21,628 nt of DNA from Proteobacteria bacterium UBA6522 (GTDB lineage Bacteria > Pseudomonadota > Gammaproteobacteria > Steroidobacterales > Rariloculaceae): the NCBI GenBank assembly GCA_002434915.1, contig DJLG01000020.1, forward strand, positions 1 to 21,628, given 5' to 3'. The notes under the pieces were generated by a model. It did no database searches. It was not told the origin of the DNA and worked only from the letters and a program-made list of their open reading frames with translations. Below are positions 1 through 9,371 of this stretch, in pieces. Each line of letters opens with the position of its first letter. Position 1 is the stretch's first letter. The position numbers were made by a program, and so were the translations under genes.

Positions 1-759
1 GGATTAGCTCAATTGCATCAGCTTAGAGGGAGAGTCGGAAGGTCTCATCATCAAGCATATGCCTATCTAATTGCTCCACCCCTGAAAGCTTTAACTCCAG
101 ATGCTGCTAAGCGCTTAGAGGCAATTGAAGCACTAGAAGGACTCGGCGCAGGATTTACATTAGCTACTCATGATCTTGAGATCCGTGGTGCTGGAGAACT
201 TCTTGGAGAAGAACAGAGTGGTCAAATTCACGCTGTTGGTTTCAACCTATACAATGATTTACTAGCTCGTGCTGTTAATTCTTTACGCGATGGGGTGGAA
301 CCACAATTAGAATATGCGCTTGAACATGGTCCTGAGGTAGAAATTGGTCTACCAGCACTTATTCCAGAAGATTACATGCCAGATATTCACATGCGCTTAG
401 TGCATTATAAGAGAATCGCTAGTGCTGAGTCTGAAGGGGTCTTACAGGAACTACAGGTAGAACTAATTAATCGCTTTGGTTTGCTTCCAACTGTTGCACA
501 GACATTATTTGAACTAACAAAACTAAAACTCATAGCACTATCTTTAGGTATAAAAAAAATACGAATTGATAATGTAGGTGGTTATCTTAGGTTCGGAAAA
601 AACGCAACTGTTAACCCTGAAAAAATCTTACAACTAGTGGAAAAAGAACCCGAATCTTTCCGATTAGATGGGCCATTCAAAATCCGTATCAGATGGAAAC
701 TAGCAACTGACGAAGAACGCCCTTTAGCAGTCAAAAATCTTCTTGATAAACTTATCTAG
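1..759 (+). CDS. mfd: Transcription-repair coupling factor Mfd, C-terminal part (5' end outside window)
   Basis: This is the last 252 codons of Mfd, the ATP-dependent translocase that removes RNA polymerase stalled at DNA lesions and recruits UvrA. The reading frame is open from base 1, so the gene begins upstream of the window. Visible are helicase motif VI (QLRGRVGRS, codons 6-14), then the Mfd-specific stretch THDLEIRGAGELLGEEQSG near codons 57-75. After that comes the C-terminal TRCF domain that docks on the UvrA-binding region in the autoinhibited protein. The ATG-like start at base 13 is really an internal TTG (Leu) codon. The gene ends in TAG and converges on the enoyl-CoA hydratase-family gene with a 31-bp gap, without an obvious terminator hairpin. 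Identification is firm because motif order and spacing match the family closely. Confidence 0.97.
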   Translation, partial: GLAQLHQLRGRVGRSHHQAYAYLIAPPLKALTPDAAKRLEAIEALEGLGAGFTLATHDLEIRGAGELLGEEQSGQIHAVGFNLYNDLLARAVNSLRDGVEPQLEYALEHGPEVEIGLPALIPEDYMPDIHMRLVHYKRIASAESEGVLQELQVELINRFGLLPTVAQTLFELTKLKLIALSLGIKKIRIDNVGGYLRFGKNATVNPEKILQLVEKEPESFRLDGPFKIRIRWKLATDEERPLAVKNLLDKLI

Positions 760-790
760 TCAAATCTTTAGGATTAATCTACTTGTTAAT

Positions 791-1588
791 TTAACTACCA
801 AATTTAGGACGACGCTTTTCTATAAACGAAATCATTTCTTCCTGGCCATCTGGTGATTGAGAAGTTCTTGCCATAACGTCAGTTGCAAAATCATAGGCGG
901 CTGCAATATCTAAATCCATTTGTCGATAAAGAGCTCTCTTACCCTCTCCCTTAGAATATCTGCTGCCACGAGTAGCTCGATGTAGAAGTTCACGAGCTTT
1001 TTCTGGAACTTCACCATCCGGTACAACTTTATTAATTAAACCCCAGTCAGCCGCTGTTCTTGAGTCTATTGGATCACCGGTTAATAACATCTCAACAGCT
1101 CGTTTACGTCCTACTGCACGCACAAGCGCAACACCAGGAGTATGACAAAACCATCCACCTCCACCACCCGGCATTTGAAAATGAGCAGATTCTCCCGCTA
1201 CAGCAAAATCACAAGAGGCTACTAACTGACAACCCGCGGCCATTGCTAAACCCTCAACCTGAGCAACAACAGGCTGAGGTATTTGCTGTAGAAACTGCAT
1301 AAACTTGCCACACAAATCAAGAAGCTTCTTCATTCCATCCATATCACGACCATACATATCATTAAAGTCATGACCAGAAGAGAAAACAGGTCCTTCAGCT
1401 GCTAATACAACACCCCTAGCATCACTATTAGCTATAACTTCAAATGCGTCAAAAAGCTCACGAATGTGGTCTTCACTTAGAGAGTTGCGGCGGTGGGAAC
1501 GAACCATAGTAATGGTAGGAAACCCTTCCACCTGATCCAACTTGATGTGTTCATATTGCGTAGCGTTAAATTCCAATGCCTGTGCCAT
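791..1588 (-). CDS. Enoyl-CoA hydratase/isomerase (crotonase) family protein lacking the usual catalytic Glu pair
   Basis: A 265-residue crotonase-fold protein, normal length for the family, with no signal peptide and so cytoplasmic. The first oxyanion-hole region is seen as FSSGHDF (69-75) and the second as GLAMAAGCQL (113-122). The catalytic Glu of classic hydratases in the GGCEL position is Gln121. The second Glu, normally in a PE motif, is replaced by a glycine run (PGGGGGW, 140-146). The family also includes isomerases, hydrolases and decarboxylases, and this pattern resembles ECHDC3-like members, so simple enoyl-CoA hydration is doubtful. The start is well supported by GGGAGG about 5 bases before ATG. 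It is the last gene of block A, 50 bp after the TRAP permease, which suggests it acts on the CoA thioester of the imported compound (inference). Confidence 0.88.
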   Translation of the reverse strand: MAQALEFNATQYEHIKLDQVEGFPTITMVRSHRRNSLSEDHIRELFDAFEVIANSDARGVVLAAEGPVFSSGHDFNDMYGRDMDGMKKLLDLCGKFMQFLQQIPQPVVAQVEGLAMAAGCQLVASCDFAVAGESAHFQMPGGGGGWFCHTPGVALVRAVGRKRAVEMLLTGDPIDSRTAADWGLINKVVPDGEVPEKARELLHRATRGSRYSKGEGKRALYRQMDLDIAAAYDFATDVMARTSQSPDGQEEMISFIEKRRPKFGS

Positions 1589-1638
1589 TTTTACCTCCCT
1601 TCATTCAACCCATACCCTAAAAACTCGAAGCACATATT

Positions 1639-3582
1639 TTAGAGAGTCTTCACACTCTCTTCAGAATTTTTATGTTTCTTCCACAAAACTATCATCATCG
1701 AAACTAAAATAAACCCTAATGCAAAAAGATCCGTTAAAACTGTTGGCATAACAAACAAAATTGCCGAAATCGCAGCACATACTCGCGAAACCCAACCCAA
1801 TTTATTTGAGCCAATTATTCCTTGCAGGCTAACCCCAAGTGCAAGTATGCCCACTAAGGCTGTAATTGTTGCATAACTGACCGATAGCAGTGACCCATCC
1901 ATAAGAAGCTGTGGCCCATAAACCCAAGCATAAGGCACCAAAAACCCAGCTAAACCAAGTTTGAAAGCCGTAATACTAATGCTTAATGGGTTAGCCCCAG
2001 AAATCCCACTAGCCGCATAGCACGCTAATGCTACAGGTGGCGTAATGTTTGATAGATTAGCAAAGTACAGAACAAATAAATGTGCCCCTATAGCTGTTAC
2101 CCCCATTTCAACTAGTCCTGGGGCAATAATCGTGGCACAAATAATGTAAGCAGCCGTAGTGGGCATTCCTATACCCATTACAATGGCTACTACCGTGGCT
2201 AACATTAACGCTAAAGGCAAAATTCCCATCGAATAGTTTAGAATGATGTTAGCTATATTTAAACCAAGTCCTGTAAGACCTAAAACTCCTAAAACTATAC
2301 CCGCAACTGTGCAGGCTGCTGCTACCAAAATAGAGCTCTTCATCGTCACATAAAGCGCATTTACTATAGCTTTAAGGCTAAGACGAGGCCGTGAAGAACT
2401 ATCTTTCTTTCCTAAACACCCCACTACTAAACAACTAAGCGCACCTATCAAGCCAGCTCTTAAAGGTGAAACTTGAGCAACTAACAAGGCATAAAGCAAG
2501 ATTGGGATAGGTATCAGCAAATAGCCGCCATCTCTCAGTACTTCTCTCGCACGTGGAATTTCATCTTCAGGAAGACCCTGCACACCAGTTCTTCGAGCCT
2601 CCAAATCTACCATCCAAAAAACACCCACGTAATAAAGCAAAGCAGGGATAAGAGCTGCCTTTGCTATAGAAACATAGTCAGAGCCGAGAATGTCCATCAT
2701 GATAAACACCGAAGCTCCCATAATTGGAGGTAGTATTTGACCTCCAGTTGATGCGGCAGCTTCCACAGCACCAGAAAATGCTGGTTGATATCCAGTCTTT
2801 TTCATCAGTGGAATAGTAAAAGCCCCAGTAGCAGACACGTTAGCAACTGGGCTTCCATTAAGAGTTCCAAAAAAAGAACTCCCTACGATAGCAATTTTTG
2901 CACTACCTCCCCGTGATCTACCGGTTAAACTAACCGCCACATCAATTAACACCTTTCCACCACCCGTTGCCTCCATCAAAGCACCAAATAAAACAAAGAC
3001 AAAAACATAGGTGACGGTAACCGAAACAGGGGTACCAAAAATCCCATCAAGGCTATAGATATAACTAATAAGACGATCAATCCCAAAACCAGGATGACCT
3101 AAAATACCTGGGAAGTATGGGCCGCCCAAGGCATAACCCATAAGAAGCAGTGCAAGAACTGGAAGTGCCGGACCCATCGTACGCCGTGCAAGCTCAAGAA
3201 TTGCTACGCAAATCATACCGCCAGCGATGAGATCCGGTGTGATCCAAAGGACTCCAGCCCTTGCTGCTAAACCATCGTAATTAAAGATTGTGTAAAGATA
3301 AGCTAGAAGACTGATGCAAAGTAAGCCAATATCGTAAATCCCAAGATGATCCTTATCAGTCTTACCAGCAGGGTAGATAATAAATGCAATGACGGAGCAT
3401 ACAAACAAGAAGGTAGGACGCAAAATAAATGCATCAACAGGATACAAATTTAACCCAATAATGTTAAATAAAGCTCCTACGACAGCAATGATAATGGCAA
3501 ACCGGTACAAAGGTCCGGTTCTAGAAAGCCAACGGCCTCTTAATGAGCTCTTACTCTGAGATAGCTGAGGTTTATCAGACAC
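1639..3582 (-). CDS. TRAP transporter fused permease (TAXI-type, DctQ-DctM fusion)
   Basis: A 647-residue inner-membrane protein with hydrophobic segments along nearly its whole length. It fuses the small (DctQ-like, N-terminal) and large (DctM-like) TRAP subunits, as is usual for TAXI-type systems. DctM signatures are visible: GSPVANVSATGAFTIPLMKK (243-262), GIGMPTTAAY (470-479) and NLSNITPPVALACYAASGI (509-527). The family imports carboxylates and similar solutes using ion gradients, with a periplasmic binding protein presenting the ligand. The start is GTG at 3582, 14 bp after the stop of the binding-protein gene, with a modest AGAG ribosome site. The two genes therefore form one transporter operon. 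The substrate cannot be predicted; the neighbouring periplasmic dehydrogenases suggest an oxidised organic acid (inference). Confidence 0.95.
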   Translation of the reverse strand: MSDKPQLSQSKSSLRGRWLSRTGPLYRFAIIIAVVGALFNIIGLNLYPVDAFILRPTFLFVCSVIAFIIYPAGKTDKDHLGIYDIGLLCISLLAYLYTIFNYDGLAARAGVLWITPDLIAGGMICVAILELARRTMGPALPVLALLLMGYALGGPYFPGILGHPGFGIDRLISYIYSLDGIFGTPVSVTVTYVFVFVLFGALMEATGGGKVLIDVAVSLTGRSRGGSAKIAIVGSSFFGTLNGSPVANVSATGAFTIPLMKKTGYQPAFSGAVEAAASTGGQILPPIMGASVFIMMDILGSDYVSIAKAALIPALLYYVGVFWMVDLEARRTGVQGLPEDEIPRAREVLRDGGYLLIPIPILLYALLVAQVSPLRAGLIGALSCLVVGCLGKKDSSSRPRLSLKAIVNALYVTMKSSILVAAACTVAGIVLGVLGLTGLGLNIANIILNYSMGILPLALMLATVVAIVMGIGMPTTAAYIICATIIAPGLVEMGVTAIGAHLFVLYFANLSNITPPVALACYAASGISGANPLSISITAFKLGLAGFLVPYAWVYGPQLLMDGSLLSVSYATITALVGILALGVSLQGIIGSNKLGWVSRVCAAISAILFVMPTVLTDLFALGFILVSMMIVLWKKHKNSEESVKTL

Positions 3583-3596
3583 AAATTCTCTGCGCT

Positions 3597-4523
3597 TTAT
3601 GCAACTAACTTATCAGGAATCATAATACCTTTATCGCGGTAGTATGCTTCTGCTCCTGAATGTAACGGTGCAACTAATGTAGAAATAAGATTAGGATCTA
3701 TATCTGCCGAGGAATGTGCACGTTCAATCGAATCAGCACCTGAGTAGCAGGCATCCAAAATATCATAGACTACTTGATGGTCGACGTTCTTGTTCGCCAT
3801 AAGCGCGCTCCATGATGAAAAGCTTTTTACTGGATTTTCTGCCCCGTTATAAACTGGCGCAATCGAATCCTTTATTAGCCAGGGAGCTCTGTTTCCAACA
3901 AGAAAATATTCTTCATCTGTAAACTCAAGTAAGCGCAGATTTAGTGAGGTCTGCAATTCCAAAATTGCTGGCATCGGAACAGCGCTTGTAGCAAAAAAAC
4001 CTCGAAGCAACCCATCCCTCACCATATTGTTTGTATCACCCTTACCAGCATTTTGAACTCTTGGTTTTATACCAAGGATGTCAAAAACTTGTCGAGCTGC
4101 AACATCATGAGTACTACCCCTGTTTCCAAGACCAAATGGCTGACCTTCAAGATCAGACAAAGTATGTATAGGATAATCAGCATTGACTACAAAATGATGT
4201 GTTCCATTAAAAATTGGCATTATGCTTCTTACGTTAAAACGATCATCTTCATAAAGCGCTTTAGCAGCATCTATATTATTCATAATGCCAATATCAAGCT
4301 CGCCTATATCTAATAAAATTGCGTTCTGAGCCCCCCCTCCTGTCGTCTGTACCCGCGGATTCATACCTGCCGTATCCAATAACGTACTAATAGCGCCTGC
4401 AAAAACAAAAAAAGCCCCACCAGGATTACCCGCTCCTATGCGGACATAGCTTGATGTTTTACATGAAGTTGCTAATACGCTTAAAGCTGCTACAGAAAGA
4501 CCACAAAAAGTTCTTCTTTTCAT
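3597..4523 (-). CDS. TAXI family TRAP transporter solute-binding lipoprotein
   Basis: A 308-residue periplasmic binding protein of the TAXI family, the partner of the downstream permease. The N-terminus MKRRTF followed by a hydrophobic stretch and LATSC (17-21) indicates export with lipid attachment at Cys21. The paired arginines make Tat export possible. Family landmarks are IGAGNPGGAFF (29-39), TGGGAQNAILLDIGELDIGI (61-80) and GLGNRGSTHDVAARQVFDIL (131-150), which shape the ligand cleft. TAXI proteins are known to bind small organic acids or amino acids such as glutamate. The gene starts only 20 bp after the M28-peptidase gene and lacks a clear Shine-Dalgarno before its ATG, so translation may depend on coupling to the upstream gene. 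Membership is clear, the ligand unknown. Confidence 0.93.
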   Translation of the reverse strand: MKRRTFCGLSVAALSVLATSCKTSSYVRIGAGNPGGAFFVFAGAISTLLDTAGMNPRVQTTGGGAQNAILLDIGELDIGIMNNIDAAKALYEDDRFNVRSIMPIFNGTHHFVVNADYPIHTLSDLEGQPFGLGNRGSTHDVAARQVFDILGIKPRVQNAGKGDTNNMVRDGLLRGFFATSAVPMPAILELQTSLNLRLLEFTDEEYFLVGNRAPWLIKDSIAPVYNGAENPVKSFSSWSALMANKNVDHQVVYDILDACYSGADSIERAHSSADIDPNLISTLVAPLHSGAEAYYRDKGIMIPDKLVA

Positions 4524-4543
4524 TTTTTAATTATGAGTGACTA

Positions 4544-7276
4544 TCAACGGCCACTACTACCTCCAAATATAACAATGGTCTCAATCATTTCTCCTTCACG
4601 CTCATAAACAATATTACCTTGTTCACCCGGCTTAACCTCTTGAAGGATAAACATAAGGTCATAAATATCCCTAACCTCACGCCCAGCAAGCTCAGTAATT
4701 AGATCACCTCGCTGAAGCCCTGCATCTTCTGCAGGACCTCCGGCACGGACACCAGATAAAAGCATCCCTGGGCGAGTTTCGGAAGAGCCTGCATAGTCAG
4801 GAATAGAGCCAAGCGAAGCTCCATAACCTCGCATATCGCCCATGGGAGCTGGAGCTTCCGAAGCAAGATAAGTTAATGTATCAATTCCACTTAGATTGGC
4901 TGCAACTTCAGCTGCTAGATTCGCAATTTTCACTCCACCAGCAGCATTGATAAGACCTATATCATCGGAAGGTTTATGGTATTCGGCATGTGTACCAGTA
5001 AAAAAGTGAAGCACTGGAACACCCGCAGCATAAAAAGGTGTCTGATCAGAAGGGCCGTAGCCGTCCCCACCTAGCTGGCACTCAATTCGTAATTTGTCAC
5101 AAACTGGTTGAACAACCTCATCCCACTCCTCAGCAGAGTCACTACCTAGAACTGCAACACGGTTATTGCGTAGCCGGCCCACCATATCCATATTAAGCAT
5201 AGCCACTAACCCAGCTGGGGCAGTCCCAGCAGGTGGATTCTGAGTTAAATAACTTGAACCAAGAAGGCCAGCCTCCTCACCAGTAAACGCAACAAAAATC
5301 ACATCACGTCTTAGGATATCAGTTCGATTTGAAAGCACTCTTGCTGCCTCAAGCAATGCAGCAGTCCCAGATGCATTATCGTCTGCGCCATTATGAGGTT
5401 CAGATACCTCTGGAGTAAGAGAACCTGAACCACCGAAACCTAAGTGGTCATAATGAGCGCCTATCAAAACTGCTCCAGGAATCCGGTCAGTAGCTGATAA
5501 CCGTCCAACAATATTGTCTATCTGTCGTGTACTCATAATTAACTCAGCTGTAAAATTAATACTTTGATCACTGTTAATTAATGACTCTGCCCAATCACGA
5601 GTTATAACTGCCACTGGAATACCCGCACTACCTTGAGAGTCTATTCTCAGATTAGGGAGTGCTGGCTCTTCCTCATCATTATTTAATGGCAAATCTGCAA
5701 CCAAAAGACCAATGGCACCATGTTCACGAGCCATAAATGCTTTATAGCGCAAGTCACCAAAACGCCTTTGTAAAGTGGGGTCTTCAAAAACTCCTCCATC
5801 AGGTGTATAGCGTCTAACTAAAACAATATGCCCTTCAACATCTAAACCCTCATAATCATCAATTTCATACTCATCTGATTTGATACCCCAGCCAGTAAAA
5901 ATAACTGGTGCTGAAAGCGTCGAATTTGCAGAAAAACCAGGAATTACAAAGTCATCAGATGGTACAGATTCGCCGTCAATAACCAAAGATGAATTGATAC
6001 CTCTTTGAACCTCATAAACTGCATCAAAACTCTGCCTATAACTACCATCACCACCTGCTGGTTCTAAACCAATCTGCTTAAATTGCTCCTCTAACCAATC
6101 AGCAGATGCGGCTAATCCTGAAGTACGTATGCCACGACCAGTTCTCTCATCATCTGCCAACCAAGCCACATCTGCTATGTAACGATCTACCGGTCTTTCA
6201 GCAAGTCTTGTCTCACTATCATTCCAATTAGCAAGGTAAATATCTGTTTCTCCTGGCGCACCTTGGTTACGGTTTGAAACAAAAACTAAGGATTCACCAT
6301 CTGGAGAGAACATGGGAAACCCATCAAAGTCTGGGGTAAAAGTCACCTGCTCTAAACTCGTTCCGTCTATATCTATAGCCCAAATATCAAACTCCCGACG
6401 ACTGGGATCATGATGATTTGATGAAAAGAGTACCCGCTCACCATTAGGAAAGAAAAAAGGTGCAAAATTTGCTCCTCCAAGATAAGTAATCTGCCTAGCT
6501 TCTGAACCATCTGCATTCGCTACCCAGAGTTCCATATCACTAGGACGCACAAGATCCTCTTCAAGTAGCAACTGATAATCGGTAAGCGCATCTCCAGTAG
6601 GTCTCGAGGCTCTCCAAACAATACGAGAACAATCCCTGGAGAAAAATGCACCGCCATCATATCCAGATGATTCGGTAAGCCGTCTAACATCCGAGCCATC
6701 TGCTTCCATTCGGTACAATTCTAGGTCGCCATCTCGAGTCGAAGTAAACACGATGGAACCATCCACCGAACAAACTGTTGCCTCAGCATCGTAAGCATTA
6801 GTATCGGTAAGAGGTATAAGATCAGAACCATCAGGTTCGGCGCTATAAATCTGAAAACTATCATATAAAGGCCAAACATAACCTTGAGAATGATCTGGTG
6901 GAATTGGACACTGCGCGTTATCTGCATGTGTTGAAGAAAAAATAATACGTTCGCTATCAGAGGTGAAGTATCCACAGGTTGTCCTACCCTGACCTGTAGA
7001 AACAAGTGACAGCGCTGAAGGGTCAGTAATTGGCATACGGAAAATCTGATCGCACTCGTATGGCTCTCGAGTCGACTGAAAGACCAGTTCTGTGCCATCA
7101 GGTGACCAGTAAGCCTCCGCATTTTCTCCACCAAATGTAAGTTGCCGAACCTCAGTCAAATGCACCTCACGCTCATCATGTAAGGTTCCTTGTCCATTAG
7201 AAACCAGCGGCAAAGAAACACTACTGATAAAGGTTAAAAAACAAAACCTGCATCTGAACGATAAAGCATCTCCCAT
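4544..7276 (-). CDS. Exported multidomain metallopeptidase: PD40 β-propeller, PA domain, M28 peptidase, PDZ domain
   Basis: A 910-residue exported protein. After a signal peptide (1-29) come about six TolB/PD40-type propeller repeats (about 43-350; repeated SPDG and DIY/ELY motifs). A linker and PA-like insertion follow (about 450-570), then an M28 zinc-aminopeptidase domain (about 585-800). Probable zinc-site residues lie in GAHYDHLG (606-613, His608), GADDNASG (630-637), TGEEAG (665-670), NMDMVG (695-700) and HAEYHKPSDD (763-772). A C-terminal PDZ domain spans about 815-905, with the GGPAEDAGLQRGDLI signature. M28 enzymes remove N-terminal amino acids or cleave related amide bonds; the propeller may gate substrates (inference). 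The ATG at 7276 shares its A with the TGA of the preceding quinoprotein gene (TGATG), so I prefer it to a TTG one codon upstream. This propeller-peptidase order is unusual. Confidence 0.9.
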   Translation of the reverse strand: MGDALSFRCRFCFLTFISSVSLPLVSNGQGTLHDEREVHLTEVRQLTFGGENAEAYWSPDGTELVFQSTREPYECDQIFRMPITDPSALSLVSTGQGRTTCGYFTSDSERIIFSSTHADNAQCPIPPDHSQGYVWPLYDSFQIYSAEPDGSDLIPLTDTNAYDAEATVCSVDGSIVFTSTRDGDLELYRMEADGSDVRRLTESSGYDGGAFFSRDCSRIVWRASRPTGDALTDYQLLLEEDLVRPSDMELWVANADGSEARQITYLGGANFAPFFFPNGERVLFSSNHHDPSRREFDIWAIDIDGTSLEQVTFTPDFDGFPMFSPDGESLVFVSNRNQGAPGETDIYLANWNDSETRLAERPVDRYIADVAWLADDERTGRGIRTSGLAASADWLEEQFKQIGLEPAGGDGSYRQSFDAVYEVQRGINSSLVIDGESVPSDDFVIPGFSANSTLSAPVIFTGWGIKSDEYEIDDYEGLDVEGHIVLVRRYTPDGGVFEDPTLQRRFGDLRYKAFMAREHGAIGLLVADLPLNNDEEEPALPNLRIDSQGSAGIPVAVITRDWAESLINSDQSINFTAELIMSTRQIDNIVGRLSATDRIPGAVLIGAHYDHLGFGGSGSLTPEVSEPHNGADDNASGTAALLEAARVLSNRTDILRRDVIFVAFTGEEAGLLGSSYLTQNPPAGTAPAGLVAMLNMDMVGRLRNNRVAVLGSDSAEEWDEVVQPVCDKLRIECQLGGDGYGPSDQTPFYAAGVPVLHFFTGTHAEYHKPSDDIGLINAAGGVKIANLAAEVAANLSGIDTLTYLASEAPAPMGDMRGYGASLGSIPDYAGSSETRPGMLLSGVRAGGPAEDAGLQRGDLITELAGREVRDIYDLMFILQEVKPGEQGNIVYEREGEMIETIVIFGGSSGR

Positions 7277-9327
7277 CAAGGCAATCTCAGGGCTGCTAAG
7301 GCCCCTGGATAGTTTGCACTTGAAACTTGCACAACGATGTATTGTGCACCTTCATGCAAATAGCTCATCATGCCATAGCGACCTGTAGCAGGCAGATCAA
7401 TTGTTCCAAGAATTTCACCAGTACTTTTATCCAGAGCATGCAATACAGGGGCACCTGCACCACCTTCAGCAGATATAAGCAATGATTTTGTAACCATAGT
7501 TATCGGATGGGAAGGAACTCCAGTTTTTGGAATATCCAAACCCTGAAGAGCCGGATGATTTTTTATCCTTTCAGGTGTATCTCCATTCGGTTGAGCCCAA
7601 ATATGATCCCCAGAGTTCATATCTATAGCAACGATTTCGCTGTATGGCGGTTTAAGAATTGGTAGCCCTTGAGGACCTCTACCCATAAAATCCCCACGAT
7701 TAGCAACAACCCAATCTGAAATAGTCTCGCCAGTAGTCATGGGGTCATAAGGATCATCCATCTCGACGCCAGGTACAACATTTTCAGATCTGCAACTGCG
7801 TAATGTTGGAACATAGAGAACACCACTTTCAGGATCCGCTGATGGCGGACCAAATATATTAGATGCGCCACTAGGACAACTCACGAATGATCGCAGACCG
7901 GATGGGTGTCCGACCTGGATTGGAGGATTGAAAAGAGGACCAGTCCTATAGTCTTTCATAACTTCTATAGCTGCTGCTCTCAACTCAGGTGTAAAATCAA
8001 TCAGATCGTCTTCGGTTAATCCCTGCAACTGAAAGGCTGCTGGTTTGGATGGAAAGGGTTGCGTAGGCGAAAGCTGCTCTCCTGGTATCTCTGACTGAGG
8101 AACAGAACGTTCCTCCATAGGCCAAACTGGCTCACCAGTTTCACGATTAAAGGTATAGGCAAAACCTTGCTTAGTAGTTTCTACCGCTATTGGTGTTGGC
8201 ACCCCATCTACCACAACATCAAGGAGAACCGGTGCAGCTGGATTATCAAAATTCCAAATATCATGATGCACCGTCTGGAAATGCCAAACTCGCTCACCTG
8301 TCTCCACATCTAATGCAATGATACTTGTCCCATACAAATTATCTCCAGGTCGAAATCCCCCATAAAAATCCATTGTGGGAGGATTTGTTGGAATATAAAC
8401 AAGACCTAACTCTGGGTCCGCAGACATTGGTGCCCAGGAAGACACGTCCCCAGTAGTTTTCCATGCGTCGTTCTCCCAAGTTTCATGACCGAATTCCCCA
8501 GGACGTGGGATAACATGGAATTTCCATAGAAATTCTCCGGTCTCAGCATCGTAAGCTAAGATATCGCCCGGTATATTTTCATTACGTGTTTGATAGTAAC
8601 CCTGCTCATGCACATTACCGACAATTACTACGCCGTTAACGACTATTGGTGGTGAGGAAGTACTAAGATTCCCTAACTCCCTAGGGATTCCCTCGTAAGG
8701 GTCATAGTTATAATCTGAGGTAAGCCATGGCTCCCAATCACTAACTAAATCAGGAAGCATGTCGACGACACCTGTTTGTGGAAATCCCTCTATTGGCACA
8801 GATGCGCCCCAATCTTCTAAGGGGCGTCCAGTTTCAGCATCTAGGGCATGAAGAAAGAATCCGGGGGTGGTTGTATAAATAACACCACTTCCATTAACTT
8901 CTGCATAGGTAACGCCTTTCCCATAATTATTTCGCATGCCACGATCAAAACGTGTCGTGTGAGGTTCACGATAAGTCCACATGGTCTCCCCTGTTGAAGG
9001 ATCAATAGCAGCTACCGTTCGACGCTGTCCCGCAACTGTGTAAAGCAATCCATCGATATAAAGAGGTGTGGAACGAAAGACATAGTCGACACGTGGGCCG
9101 TAATTATCTCCTCGCCAGATCCAAGCAATCTCAAGTTCCTCAAAATTATCTGCATTAATTTGATCTAACGGGGTATAGCGTGTGTGGGAGGCATTTCCAC
9201 CTATATACCGCCACTCTCCCTCAAGACCAGGATTCTCTTGTGAGAACAAAGTACCCCAAAAGAAAAAAGGAGTTGCAATCGCTATAACTATGCCTCCTGA
9301 AAAAGGTCTATTTCTTTTTTTCATCAT
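7276..9327 (-). CDS. Periplasmic PQQ-dependent dehydrogenase (quinoprotein, glucose-dehydrogenase-like propeller)
   Basis: A 683-residue exported quinoprotein of the eight-bladed propeller superfamily. The signal peptide MMKKRN...FWGTLFSQ ends near residue 30 and the GEWRYIGGNASHTRYTPL start (37-54) is typical. QTVHHDIWNFDNPAAP (351-366) carries the likely active-site Asp356, and TTKQGFAYTF (384-393) carries Lys386, matching the PQQ-contacting Asp/Lys pair of membrane glucose dehydrogenases. There is no CXXCH, so no heme is fused, and no N-terminal membrane domain, unlike Gcd. The enzyme should oxidise an alcohol, sugar or aldehyde and pass electrons on, probably to the cytochrome encoded 44 bp upstream. 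ATG at 9327 has AGGAG 9 bases upstream and is chosen over a TTG one codon earlier. No PQQ-synthesis genes are visible. The substrate is unknown. Confidence 0.93.
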   Translation of the reverse strand: MMKKRNRPFSGGIVIAIATPFFFWGTLFSQENPGLEGEWRYIGGNASHTRYTPLDQINADNFEELEIAWIWRGDNYGPRVDYVFRSTPLYIDGLLYTVAGQRRTVAAIDPSTGETMWTYREPHTTRFDRGMRNNYGKGVTYAEVNGSGVIYTTTPGFFLHALDAETGRPLEDWGASVPIEGFPQTGVVDMLPDLVSDWEPWLTSDYNYDPYEGIPRELGNLSTSSPPIVVNGVVIVGNVHEQGYYQTRNENIPGDILAYDAETGEFLWKFHVIPRPGEFGHETWENDAWKTTGDVSSWAPMSADPELGLVYIPTNPPTMDFYGGFRPGDNLYGTSIIALDVETGERVWHFQTVHHDIWNFDNPAAPVLLDVVVDGVPTPIAVETTKQGFAYTFNRETGEPVWPMEERSVPQSEIPGEQLSPTQPFPSKPAAFQLQGLTEDDLIDFTPELRAAAIEVMKDYRTGPLFNPPIQVGHPSGLRSFVSCPSGASNIFGPPSADPESGVLYVPTLRSCRSENVVPGVEMDDPYDPMTTGETISDWVVANRGDFMGRGPQGLPILKPPYSEIVAIDMNSGDHIWAQPNGDTPERIKNHPALQGLDIPKTGVPSHPITMVTKSLLISAEGGAGAPVLHALDKSTGEILGTIDLPATGRYGMMSYLHEGAQYIVVQVSSANYPGALAALRLP

Positions 9328-9371
9328 CAATCTGTTCTCCTGATCACAAACTATTTTTTTATTGTTGCCGT

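Noticed and set aside
4053..4313. Plus-strand open frame of 86 codons
   Set aside because: It lies entirely inside the TAXI binding-protein gene on the other strand, has no ribosome site and encodes no recognisable protein.
6721..7134. Minus-strand open frame of 137 codons
   Set aside because: Frame-shifted shadow of the PD40 propeller region of the M28 peptidase gene, with low-complexity translation.
7276..9327. Quinohemoprotein alcohol dehydrogenase with fused cytochrome
   Set aside because: No CXXCH heme motif occurs; the heme is on a separate upstream gene.
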